A stretch of DNA of 41,665 nucleotides from Candidatus Woesearchaeota archaeon (GTDB lineage Archaea > Nanobdellota > Nanobdellia > Woesearchaeales > UBA10200), in the NCBI GenBank assembly GCA_013331615.1, contig DUGA01000090.1, forward strand, positions 1 through 41,665. The letters run 5' to 3'. A program made the translations under genes and the position numbers. Shown piece after piece: positions 24,731-32,681 of the stretch; the stretch's first letter is position 1, and each line of letters starts with the position of its first letter. The notes below the pieces were generated by a model, which was not told the DNA's origin, searched no databases, and worked only from the letters and a program-made list of their open reading frames with translations.

Positions 24731-25072
24731 ATGGACGAGGCATCTCAACAGATAGGAGAAGGTAAAAGTGATTTGGAAATTGCACTAGAGATTGCAAAAG
24801 AAGAGTTCTTAGATAAGCTTGGAAAAGTTGTTTATTACATAACTAAAACTGGTTGACGAATCGGTTGACGCAAGAGTTGACGCAAATATTTTTAAAAAAA
24901 CTTCTGAAATATTAAAAAGTTAAGCGAGGTTTTCACATTAAGGCAGAGCATCGGCTATAGGTTAACTCTTAAACATAATGAGAAGAGCAAGGAAGAAGCG
25001 GAAAAGACTTTTAATGAGATAGTACAGCCGTTTTTTGAGGGAGTTGATGAGCTTGCAAAGAACATTGAATAG
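24731..25072 (+). pseudogene. Small gene split by two compensating frameshifts inside the suf cluster
   Basis: Three overlapping pieces read as one protein of about 113 residues. Piece 1: ATG 24731 to TGA 24856, 41 residues. Piece 2: +1 frame, 24843-24923, with VDES-VDAR-VDAN. Piece 3: back in frame 1, 24908-25072, with FTLRQSIGYRLTLKHNEKS and ending ELAKNIE. The shifts fall at A-runs (24845-24848 and 24914-24918). CCTTTAAAAA about 26 nt before the ATG gives it its own promoter. No family recognised; charged and helical. Either decayed or mis-assembled. The rest of the 552-nt gap between sufB and sufD holds only promoter sequence. Confidence 0.5.
24851..24886 (+). repeat. Three 12-bp direct repeats (GTTGACG core)
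   Basis: GGTTGACGAATC, GGTTGACGCAAG and AGTTGACGCAAA lie head to tail with 12-nt period. In one frame they encode VDES-VDAR-VDAN. They are within the frameshifted small gene. Confidence 0.75.
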
Positions 25073-25132
25073 AAGTAGTTAATACTTTATTTTCCTATTA
25101 CCACCTATTTCTCCTCTTATTTTTCCATTACA

Positions 25133-25163
25133 TTTATATATAAAAACTTAACTATAGTTAATT
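25133..25163 (+). promoter_or_regulatory. sufD promoter with iron-box-like palindrome
   Basis: TTTATATATA at 25133-25142, then ACTTAACTATAGTTAATT at 25146-25163, differing from the perfect ftr1 palindrome only near its last bases. The sequence from TATA through TTCTGA is nearly the same as at sufB. The ATG at 25167 comes 3 nt after the site, so the transcript is probably leaderless and the operator covers the start. Confidence 0.75.
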
Positions 25164-25166
25164 CTG

Positions 25167-26561
25167 ATGATAGCAAAAACTGAAACACTAAATACAGAAC
25201 TGAAAAAGACTGTACCAAGGAAAACATTCCCAAACATAACTGAAGACCTAATTAGAGATATTTCCAAAGCAAGAGATGAACCGAAATGGTTACTTGATAA
25301 AAGACTATCTGCATTAAAGCTGTTCAATGAATCAGCAATGCCTGATTTCAAGTATGGCATTACAGTCAAGATGAATGCTGTCGAATTGGATTACAATAAA
25401 CTTGAGGTAGATTCATTATTGCAGAAAAAGAGTATTGAGATTGAAAAGAAAAGATTGGAAGAATATGTCAAGCAAGGAATTATCATCCTAGACTTTTACG
25501 AAGCGCTCAAGCAAAAGAAGTATGAAGAGCTGATCAAGAAATATTTTATGACAGAATGCGTAAAAGCAAAAGACAAGATAGTCGCATTGCATGCAGCATT
25601 ATTTTCTCGCGGTTTGCTGATTTATATACCAAAAGGAAAGCAGATTAATGGCACAGTAGAAATTGATTTTGAGGTTGATAACTCATTAAATTTTGACAAT
25701 ATACTGGTTATAGGAGAGGAAAACTCTAAAGCAACCATAGTTGAGAATATTTTCGCAGCAGATAATAAAAGCAAAATAAATAATAAAGAGCATGCTAATA
25801 ATAAGAATATTGACAAGGACAATAATAATAATAATAATGAAACCCATAATTTATTACAATACAGAAGCTCAGTAGTTGAGATAATTGCAAACCCATCAAG
25901 CAATCTGATTTTCTGCAGTGTCCAGAATTTAAACAGAGAGACATTTAATTTCAGCTTTAAGACTGCAATCATCGAAAAAGATGCAGTATTCAACTGGGTT
26001 GATGCGTGTATGGGAAGCAAATTTTCTCATGCAGAGACAACTTCATTGATGAAAGGAGCTGGCTCAAGAACAAATAACTGGGGAATGTTTTTGGCAGATA
26101 AAGAGCAGCAGTTTGGCATCCATGCAAATACAATCCATTTTACACACAATACTATTTCAGATATGTTAACAAGAGGTATAATTGCAGACAAAGCAAAAAC
26201 CATATACCAAGGCCTGATCCATATACAGCAGCCTGCAGGGCAGAGCAATGGATATCAAAGGGCAGATGCAATATTGATGTCAGATACTGCAGAAGCAGAT
26301 GTTATCCCAATGCTTGAGATAGATAACAGCGATGTTCGCTGCACTCATGGCTCAACAGTTGGGCAGATAGATAAAGAGAAATTATTTTATCTGATGGCAC
26401 GTGGAATGGATGAGGAAACTGCAAGAAAAGAATTAATCAGAGGCTTTTATGAGCAGATGCTTGCAAGGATCAATATCAAAGAGTTAACTGGTATTTTGCG
26501 TGCAATCATCTATGAAAGATTAGGGATTGAGCAAGAGAGCATAATTAATATTGATAAATAA
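25167..26561 (+). CDS. sufD: SufD-like paralogue of SufB
   Basis: 464 residues of the SufB/SufD family. The N-terminal PKWLLDKRLSALKLFNES block parallels SufB, and the C-terminal CTHGSTVGQIDKEKLFYLMARGMDEETARKEL region keeps the conserved His of SufD proteins. It lacks the long SufB N-terminal insertions. An insert of about 30 residues rich in Asn and Lys (about 197-230) interrupts the beta-helix core and looks like a loop expansion. Partners with SufB and SufC. Identification as SufD rather than a second SufB rests on length and the C-terminus. Confidence 0.85.
   Translation: MIAKTETLNTELKKTVPRKTFPNITEDLIRDISKARDEPKWLLDKRLSALKLFNESAMPDFKYGITVKMNAVELDYNKLEVDSLLQKKSIEIEKKRLEEYVKQGIIILDFYEALKQKKYEELIKKYFMTECVKAKDKIVALHAALFSRGLLIYIPKGKQINGTVEIDFEVDNSLNFDNILVIGEENSKATIVENIFAADNKSKINNKEHANNKNIDKDNNNNNNETHNLLQYRSSVVEIIANPSSNLIFCSVQNLNRETFNFSFKTAIIEKDAVFNWVDACMGSKFSHAETTSLMKGAGSRTNNWGMFLADKEQQFGIHANTIHFTHNTISDMLTRGIIADKAKTIYQGLIHIQQPAGQSNGYQRADAILMSDTAEADVIPMLEIDNSDVRCTHGSTVGQIDKEKLFYLMARGMDEETARKELIRGFYEQMLARINIKELTGILRAIIYERLGIEQESIINIDK
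25821..25838 (+). repeat. AAT microsatellite inside sufD
   Basis: Six AAT units in a row encode consecutive Asn residues within the Asn/Lys-rich loop. Slippage here changes Asn number in-frame. Confidence 0.8.
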
Positions 26562-26594
26562 TTATTAATAGTTACAAGATGATAGTTGATAAAA

Positions 26595-27881
26595 ATGGCT
26601 GCATACAATGTTGATAAAATAAGAGAAGATTTCCAAATTCTGAATGTCAAGGTACATGGCAAGCCATTGGTTTATCTGGATAATGCTGCAACATCGCAGA
26701 AACCTAAACAAGTCATAGATGCAGAAAAAGAGTATTATGAGACAATAAACTCAAACATACATCGCGGAGTGCATAAGCTAAGCGAAGATGCAAGTGCAGG
26801 ATATGAAGAAGCGCATGAGAAGGTTGCTGATTTTATCGGCGCAAAAGAATTTGAAGAGATAATTTTTACAAGAAATGCAACTGAGTCATTGAATCTGTTG
26901 GCATATAGCTTGTGTAATTCTTTAAAAGAAGGCGATGAGATATTAATAACGCAGGCAGAGCATCATGCTAATTTTGTCCCTTGGCAGCAGCTTGCTAAAC
27001 AGAAGAGATTAAAACTAAAGTTTGCAAAGGTAAATCTAGATTCTAAAGATAAAGAGAATTTCGGAACATTGGATGTTTCACAATTTAATGAGCTTGTTAC
27101 TAGCAAAACAAAGATTGTTTCTGTTACGCAGATGGGAAATGTGCTTGGAACTACAAATGATGTTAGAGAGATTGGGAGAATAGTGCATGAGAATAATCCT
27201 TCTGCACTGTTTATTGTTGATGGCGCGCAGAGTGTTGCACATAGTAAAATAGACGTCAAAAAGCTTGATTGTGATTTTCTTACGTTTTCCGGACATAAGA
27301 TGCTTGCTCCTACAGGAATAGGCGTGCTTTACGGCAAAAAGAATCTGCTTGAGCAGATGAGACCATTCATGTACGGCGGAGATATGATCAGGAAAGTAAC
27401 ATTTGATGATACATCATATAATGATCTTCCTTGGAAGTTTGAAGCAGGCACACCAAATATTGCAGGAGGAATTACGCTAGGAACAGCGATAGATTATCTG
27501 CTGAAAGTTGGAATGGAGAATATTTTTGCGCATGAGCAAGAATTAACTGAATACGCATTAAAAAGATTAGCTGAATTTGATGATGTAACAATTTATGGGC
27601 CAAGTAAAATTGATAACAATAAGAATAACGAAAATAAAATATTAAATGATAGGACAGGAATAATCTCATTCAATATTGATAAAATACATGCGCATGATGT
27701 TGCAAGCATATTTGATCAGCATGGAATAGCAATCAGAGGAGGGCATCACTGTGCAATGCCATTGATGGGATTATTAGATGTTGCAGGAACTGCAAGGATC
27801 AGCTTTTACCTTTACAATAAGAAAGAGGAAGTTGATAAGGCAATTGATGCGATTGAGCATGTGAAGAAGATATTTGCGTAA
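26595..27881 (+). CDS. sufS: Cysteine desulfurase SufS
   Basis: 428 residues, PLP-dependent class V aminotransferase fold. Removes sulfur from cysteine and passes it on for Fe-S assembly. YLDNAATSQKP near the N-terminus, AEHHANFVPW, PLP-binding K235 in FSGHKML, and catalytic C386 in RGGHHCAMPLM, the SufS-type context. The ATG at 26595 is preferred over an upstream TTG at 26586. It starts 33 nt after sufD. Confidence 0.96.
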   Translation: MAAYNVDKIREDFQILNVKVHGKPLVYLDNAATSQKPKQVIDAEKEYYETINSNIHRGVHKLSEDASAGYEEAHEKVADFIGAKEFEEIIFTRNATESLNLLAYSLCNSLKEGDEILITQAEHHANFVPWQQLAKQKRLKLKFAKVNLDSKDKENFGTLDVSQFNELVTSKTKIVSVTQMGNVLGTTNDVREIGRIVHENNPSALFIVDGAQSVAHSKIDVKKLDCDFLTFSGHKMLAPTGIGVLYGKKNLLEQMRPFMYGGDMIRKVTFDDTSYNDLPWKFEAGTPNIAGGITLGTAIDYLLKVGMENIFAHEQELTEYALKRLAEFDDVTIYGPSKIDNNKNNENKILNDRTGIISFNIDKIHAHDVASIFDQHGIAIRGGHHCAMPLMGLLDVAGTARISFYLYNKKEEVDKAIDAIEHVKKIFA

Positions 27882-27939
27882 ATATTTAATGATTATAAAG
27901 CCAAAGAAGTGACTAATTTAGGGTATAGGTGAGATTAAG

Positions 27940-28356
27940 ATGGAATTTTTCGCAGAAGATATGTACAGGGAAAACATAATGGACCATTTTAAGAATCCAA
28001 GAAATCATGGAGTAGTTGAAAATCCAGATATTGGATTTGCAGACAATAACCCATTGTGCGGAGATGAGATTGGGATAACTGTTAAGCTGAACAAGGATAA
28101 AAACGAAAAGCCTACTATCGCTGAGATAAAATTCAACGGCAAAGGATGCGCAATCTCGCAAGCAAGCGCTTCAATGCTGACAGAGCAGGTTGTTGGGATG
28201 AGATTAGAGGATGTCAAAAAGATGAAGACTGATGAGGTGATAAAGAATCTTGGAATTCCTTTGCAGCCGATAAGAGTCAAGTGCGCAATATTAGGGTTTA
28301 AGGTGTTAGAAGCAGGAATATTTTTATATGAAGGCAAGAAAGTAAGTGGTAAATGA
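27940..28356 (+). CDS. sufU: IscU/SufU-type scaffold or sulfur-transfer protein
   Basis: 138 residues with the three conserved Cys: C40 in NPLCGDE (with D42), C70 in GKGCAISQASAS and C115 in RVKCAILGF. The gap between the second and third Cys is long (44 residues), as in SufU proteins that relay sulfur from SufS. TAGGTGAG at about 27926-27933 is the SD. It lies between sufS and sufC in the cluster. Confidence 0.93.
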   Translation: MEFFAEDMYRENIMDHFKNPRNHGVVENPDIGFADNNPLCGDEIGITVKLNKDKNEKPTIAEIKFNGKGCAISQASASMLTEQVVGMRLEDVKKMKTDEVIKNLGIPLQPIRVKCAILGFKVLEAGIFLYEGKKVSGK

Positions 28357-28369
28357 GAGTGAGGTAAAA

Positions 28370-29137
28370 ATGGCATTTTTAGAAATAAGAGAGCTGGAAG
28401 TCAGCGTGGAAGGGAAGAAGATATTGAACGGAATTTCATTAGATATAGATACAAACCAGGTAACAGCTTTGATGGGACCAAACGGCTCAGGCAAATCAAC
28501 ATTGGCTTATGCATTGATGGGACATCCTAAATATAAAATTGATTCTGGCAAGATATTGATCAATGGAGAAGATATAACTGAACTTGGACCAGATGAAAGG
28601 GCTAAAAGAGGATTGTTTTTAAGTTTCCAGCACCCTCAGGAAGTGCCTGGTGTGAGCGTTTCAAATTTTATAAGGACAGCATTGAATTCTGTTAAAGGAA
28701 AGCCAGTGCCTGTCCCAGAGTTCTTAAAATTATTAAGGGAAAATATGGCAATGCTGAAAATGGATCCTGCATTTGCATCTCGTTTCTTGAATGAAGGATT
28801 TTCTGGCGGAGAGAAAAAGAGAGCAGAGATTTTGCAGCTTGCAATTTTAGAGCCTAAGATCGCGGTTTTGGATGAGACAGATTCTGGCACAGATGTTGAT
28901 GCATTAAGGGTAATATCTGAAGGGATAAATAAAGTCCATGAAAAGACAAAAATGGGCATACTTGTAATCACACATTACAAAAGGATACTTAACTACCTGA
29001 AACCTGACAGAGTTATTATTATAGCAAAAGGAAAAGTTGTTATGGAAGGCAGCCATGAATTAGCTGATACCATCGAGACTAAAGGGTATAAGGCATTTGG
29101 GATCGAAGATTATGAAGAGGCGCAAGTTATAAAGTAG
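28370..29137 (+). CDS. sufC: ABC ATPase SufC
   Basis: 255 residues. Walker A GPNGSGKST (36-44), ABC signature FSGGEKKR (144-151), Walker B IAVLDETDSGTD (164-175), and the SufC-typical ending THYKRILNYLKPDRVI. The soluble ATPase drives the SufBCD complex. The ATG at 28370 has GAGTGAGG just upstream; an in-frame GTG start at 28346 would overlap sufU and is less likely. Confidence 0.96.
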   Translation: MAFLEIRELEVSVEGKKILNGISLDIDTNQVTALMGPNGSGKSTLAYALMGHPKYKIDSGKILINGEDITELGPDERAKRGLFLSFQHPQEVPGVSVSNFIRTALNSVKGKPVPVPEFLKLLRENMAMLKMDPAFASRFLNEGFSGGEKKRAEILQLAILEPKIAVLDETDSGTDVDALRVISEGINKVHEKTKMGILVITHYKRILNYLKPDRVIIIAKGKVVMEGSHELADTIETKGYKAFGIEDYEEAQVIK

Positions 29138-29149
29138 GATGTTGATAAT

Positions 29150-29404
29150 ATGAAAAAATTCGAAATCCAGCATGATAGGCCAAACTGCATAGGATGCGCA
29201 GCTTGTGCAGCTGTAGCTCCAGATTTCTGGGAAATGAATGAAGACGGCAAATCAGATATAAAGCAGGCAAAAGATAGGGAAGATGGCTGGCAGATAAGAG
29301 AGATAGAAGAGAAGGATTTTGCTGCAAATAAAGAAGCAGCAGATGCTTGCCCTGTTAACGTTATACATCTAGTAGATAAGGAGACAAAGGAGAAGATTAT
29401 ATAA
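29150..29404 (+). CDS. [4Fe-4S] ferredoxin
   Basis: 84 residues. Four cluster ligands: C13, C16, C19 and C67 (CIGCAAC and CPVNVI). Closest relative in the window is the ferredoxin at 9077-9346, which lacks the second of these Cys. It starts 12 nt after sufC, so is the last suf-cluster gene and may supply electrons for cluster assembly. Confidence 0.93.
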   Translation: MKKFEIQHDRPNCIGCAACAAVAPDFWEMNEDGKSDIKQAKDREDGWQIREIEEKDFAANKEAADACPVNVIHLVDKETKEKII

Positions 29405-29437
29405 TCCAAGTTAATAGATATAATATTTTTAATTAAT

Positions 29438-29974
29438 CTATCTCTTTAGGATCAATCTTTCTAGAAGTTTTTTTATTTCCTTATCAACAATCTTCTCTCT
29501 TGCGCTCTCAATGAACTCATCAAACTTTTTTTGTTTGTGAAGTTTTTGATATTCTAAAGCCTGAATCACTACCTCTAGTTTATCCAGCTGATGCAATATT
29601 TTGGAGACTTTTGTCTTGTTTTCTTCATATTCAAGCCAGAGCTTGTAGTAATAGTTTCCGTTCTCTATATTTGCAAATATCTTTTGCTGTGCTTTCTTCT
29701 CAAGCAGATGCTTTTTTTGTTTAGAAATATTTTGCTCTGGAACAATATCACCAACATAAGCTTCACCCAAATCATGGATAAGAGCCATCTCAATCAATCG
29801 CAATTTTTCGTTTTTAGAAATCTTCAGTTTATCTGCAATCGCCATCGCTAATACAGCAGTCCTATAGCTATGCTCAGCAACACTCTCAGGATTTTTTATT
29901 CCGCGAATAACCCAGCCTGCACGCTTTAGTGTCTTTAGTTTTCCTACATCGTTGAAAAATTTTAGGAGATTCAT
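29438..29974 (-). CDS. HD-domain hydrolase (YfbR/HDDC2-like 5'-nucleotidase)
   Basis: 178 residues. Metal ligands H35 (AEHSYR), H67-D68 (IHDLGE) and D131 (HQLDKLE) are in the order of the HDDC2/YfbR group, which removes phosphate from deoxynucleoside 5'-monophosphates. The N-terminal LKTLKRAGWVIRGI is also typical. Convergent with the suf cluster. Confidence 0.88.
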   Translation of the reverse strand: MNLLKFFNDVGKLKTLKRAGWVIRGIKNPESVAEHSYRTAVLAMAIADKLKISKNEKLRLIEMALIHDLGEAYVGDIVPEQNISKQKKHLLEKKAQQKIFANIENGNYYYKLWLEYEENKTKVSKILHQLDKLEVVIQALEYQKLHKQKKFDEFIESAREKIVDKEIKKLLERLILKR

Positions 29975-30040
29975 TTTGTAGGTGTTAGTTTAATCTATAA
30001 AAATAAACATTAGTTGAAATATTTTATGAGATAAAATATC

Positions 30041-30499
30041 TTAATACCTTTCAATACTGTTATCAACAAGCAAACTCCACGCATCTATGCCGCCGTCCAT
30101 GCTTTTTACATTCTTAAAACCTGACTGATGCAAAAATTTTGCTGCAGTCATGCTCCTGCCGCCATGATGGCAGTGAACAACTATCTCTTTGTCCTTGTAT
30201 TTTTCAAGCGTATCCATCTGGGAAGGGAGCTCTGTCAACGGAATCAATACTGTGCCATTTATGCTGGCAATCTCACGCTCATCTGGGTTGCGAACATCTA
30301 TAAAAAGAAAATCTTCTTTCTTTTCTATCTTTTTTATGACATCATTCACTGTTGTCTTCAGCTGCTTGATTTTTGTAGTGTCAAAAGGCTGGATAAGAAA
30401 CTTGCATTTTTCGCAGTAAACACGCAAGCCACGCTCTGTTGTTGGCTTTACTTCTTCCCTGCAGATAGGGCATTTCATGGAATCTAGTTGCGGAAACAT
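30041..30499 (-). CDS. Zinc-ribbon rhodanese-domain protein
   Basis: 152 residues. N-terminal zinc ribbon C10/C13/C29/C32 (CPIC, CEKC), then a rhodanese domain (about 45-150) with catalytic C110 in VVHCHHGGRS. Rhodaneses carry sulfane sulfur as a persulfide. The combination may deliver sulfur to an acceptor held by the ribbon (inferred). TTTATAAA near 30520-30528 on this strand supports the ATG at 30499; an ATG at 30478 is possible. Confidence 0.88.
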   Translation of the reverse strand: MFPQLDSMKCPICREEVKPTTERGLRVYCEKCKFLIQPFDTTKIKQLKTTVNDVIKKIEKKEDFLFIDVRNPDEREIASINGTVLIPLTELPSQMDTLEKYKDKEIVVHCHHGGRSMTAAKFLHQSGFKNVKSMDGGIDAWSLLVDNSIERY

Positions 30500-30654
30500 A
30501 GCATAAAAGAATTATTATGCTGTTTATAAAAGTAGCGGATTTTTGTCATTTGTATTTATCCAGAGATAGCTTTTTATATAACATTATTTTTATAAGAGTA
30601 GAAGTAATTGAATAATATAAGTGAGATTAATGATTTATTTATAGAAGAGGTGTT

Positions 30655-32193
30655 ATGATGGCAATCAATATTATAGTAAGTGGAAAAAGTATTCTTGAAA
30701 CAGATGCAGAAGCTGTCTATGTTGGTTTTTTTCAGACAGATGAAAAGGACCTGAAGGAATTGAAAGAGTTTGCAAAAAATGTTTCTAAATGTATCCCCTC
30801 GCAAGTTATTGCAAAAGTCAAGGAATTAATTGCTGCAAAGAAATTTGAAGGCAAGAAAAAGCAAATTTATCCAGTCTACTTATCAGACAAGAAATTAGTT
30901 GTTGCAGTTGGCTTAGGCAAGAAAGAAGAGTATAACAGCTATGTATTTAGACAGGTTGTTTCTTGTGTATCTAAAAATGCACGCGACAGAAAAGTGAAGA
31001 GCTATGCATTCTTCCTAGACAATAATTGGGTTAGAATGAATTTTGAAGCAACTGCACAGGCATTTGGAGAAAGCACTTTGCTGAGCTTGTATAAGTTTGA
31101 CAAACTAAAGACTAAAGATAAAAACGGAAATGGAAGTGGCAATGGAATCTTACAGACTGCAGAGCTGCTTATTGAAGATAAGAAGAATATTGATCCTGGA
31201 AAAAAAGCAATTCTTGTAGCGCAGCAGATTGCTGAATGCATCAATCATGCCCGCGATCTGATAAATCTGCCACCTAATATTGCAACACCTAAATATATTG
31301 CAAACGAGGCAAAAGAGCTAGTAAAAAAATACAAGTTAAAATTTACTGTACTAGGTAGAAAAGAGATTGAGAAGAATAACCTAAATCTGATAAAAGCAGT
31401 CTCTTCTGGAAGCAATGAAGAAGCCCAGTTTGTGATACTTGAATATAACGGAAGCAATAAAGCACCAATTTGCTTAGTAGGAAAAGGAATCACATATGAT
31501 TCTGGCGGATTGAATCTGAAACCTTATGTCGGAAGCTCTGCTTCGATGAGAAATATGAAAAGTGATATGGCAGGCGCTGCATCAATGATAGCTGTTATCG
31601 AGATAGCAGCAAGATTAAGATTGAGTGCGCATATAATTGCTTTGATGCCTTTATGCGAAAATATGCCAGACGGAAAATCATACAGATGTGATGATGTGAT
31701 CAAAGCATATAATGGAATAAATGTTGAAATAACAAATACTGATGCTGAAGGTAGACTAGTATTAGCAGATGCACTTGCGTATGCGCAAAAATATAAGCCT
31801 GCATGTTTGATTGATGCAGCTACTTTAACAGGCGCAGCATCTGTTGCTGTTGGTTATATGGGCGCTTGCGTGATGGGAAGCAAAGAGATAGTTGAGAAGT
31901 TGAAATTTGCAAGCAAAGATACAGATGAAAGAATTTGGGAGCTTCCGTTATGGGAAGAGTATGCTGAATTGCTTGACAGCAAGATCGGTGATCTAAAAAA
32001 TTCTAATGAAAGCTCTGGGCCTGGAACAATTATGGGCGGCATTTTTCTGAAAAATTTTGTGGAGAAAACACCATGGGCACATATTGATATCGCAGCAACT
32101 GCAACAACTGAGAAAGATGTGCATTACACAGAAAGCGGAGCGACTGGGTTTGGGATTAGATTGTTAGTTGAGTTTGTGAAGAAGTATAGATAG
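30655..32193 (+). CDS. pepA: Leucyl aminopeptidase (M17)
   Basis: 512 residues, full length, cytosolic metallo-exopeptidase that removes N-terminal residues from peptides. Metal and active-site motifs: GKGITYDSGGLNLKP, MKSDMAGAASM and NTDAEGRLVLADAL (about 361-374), the last being the M17 signature. GAGGTGT is directly upstream of a double ATG (30655 or 30658). Confidence 0.95.
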   Translation: MMAINIIVSGKSILETDAEAVYVGFFQTDEKDLKELKEFAKNVSKCIPSQVIAKVKELIAAKKFEGKKKQIYPVYLSDKKLVVAVGLGKKEEYNSYVFRQVVSCVSKNARDRKVKSYAFFLDNNWVRMNFEATAQAFGESTLLSLYKFDKLKTKDKNGNGSGNGILQTAELLIEDKKNIDPGKKAILVAQQIAECINHARDLINLPPNIATPKYIANEAKELVKKYKLKFTVLGRKEIEKNNLNLIKAVSSGSNEEAQFVILEYNGSNKAPICLVGKGITYDSGGLNLKPYVGSSASMRNMKSDMAGAASMIAVIEIAARLRLSAHIIALMPLCENMPDGKSYRCDDVIKAYNGINVEITNTDAEGRLVLADALAYAQKYKPACLIDAATLTGAASVAVGYMGACVMGSKEIVEKLKFASKDTDERIWELPLWEEYAELLDSKIGDLKNSNESSGPGTIMGGIFLKNFVEKTPWAHIDIAATATTEKDVHYTESGATGFGIRLLVEFVKKYR

Positions 32194-32208
32194 AAAAAAG
32201 GTGAGACC

Positions 32209-32418
32209 ATGAAAGTAAAGATGAATATTTTTTTAAATGCAATAGATGCATTTTTAATTGAGTATGGCAAAAGACACATGAGTTGCAGAGGAAGTTCTAG
32301 TTTGCTAACTGTAAGCACTGATATAAAACAAGTATTAAGATATATACAAAGCAAAGACCTTCCTAATGAAGAATTACATCTAGGTAATGTTTTTAATTTT
32401 AAAATAGAAGAAAGTTAA
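32209..32418 (+). CDS. Small hypothetical protein
   Basis: 69 residues, no family recognised. No TM segment; one Cys (C26). It starts 15 nt after pepA with a clear SD, AAGGTGAG, which is the main reason to believe it is real. Probably translated from the pepA transcript. Confidence 0.6.
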   Translation: MKVKMNIFLNAIDAFLIEYGKRHMSCRGSSSLLTVSTDIKQVLRYIQSKDLPNEELHLGNVFNFKIEES

Positions 32419-32438
32419 TAGAGATAGATTTTATTGTT

Positions 32439-32642
32439 ATGCAAACCAAATGCCCAAAATGTGGTAGTATAGAAATTAAGGTTGTCAAATATATAGGCAG
32501 CAATTGTGTTATCTGCTATAAATGCAAGTATGATGAAACTTCTGAGATGGATTTAACACCAGAATACAAGAGCAACCAGAAAGCTAAAGGGCAGTATTCT
32601 GTTTATAAGGTTGGCGGTGGGAAAAGAGCTGTTAAGAAATGA
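32439..32642 (+). CDS. Small zinc-ribbon protein
   Basis: 67 residues. C5/C8 (CPKC) and C26/C29 (CYKC, with C23 close by) form a zinc ribbon over the first 30 residues. A basic tail (KAKG, GGGKRAVKK) suggests nucleic acid binding. It follows the small hypothetical gene by 20 nt. Confidence 0.7.
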   Translation: MQTKCPKCGSIEIKVVKYIGSNCVICYKCKYDETSEMDLTPEYKSNQKAKGQYSVYKVGGGKRAVKK

Positions 32643-32681
32643 AATCTTTTGTTAAACGTTAGAATAATAGTTTATAATTTC

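Noticed and set aside
24851-24886. Programmed frameshift signal in the small suf-cluster gene
   Set aside because: The A-rich AAAAAAC near 24895-24901 would shift into a frame that stops at 24905-24907, so it cannot explain the joined protein.
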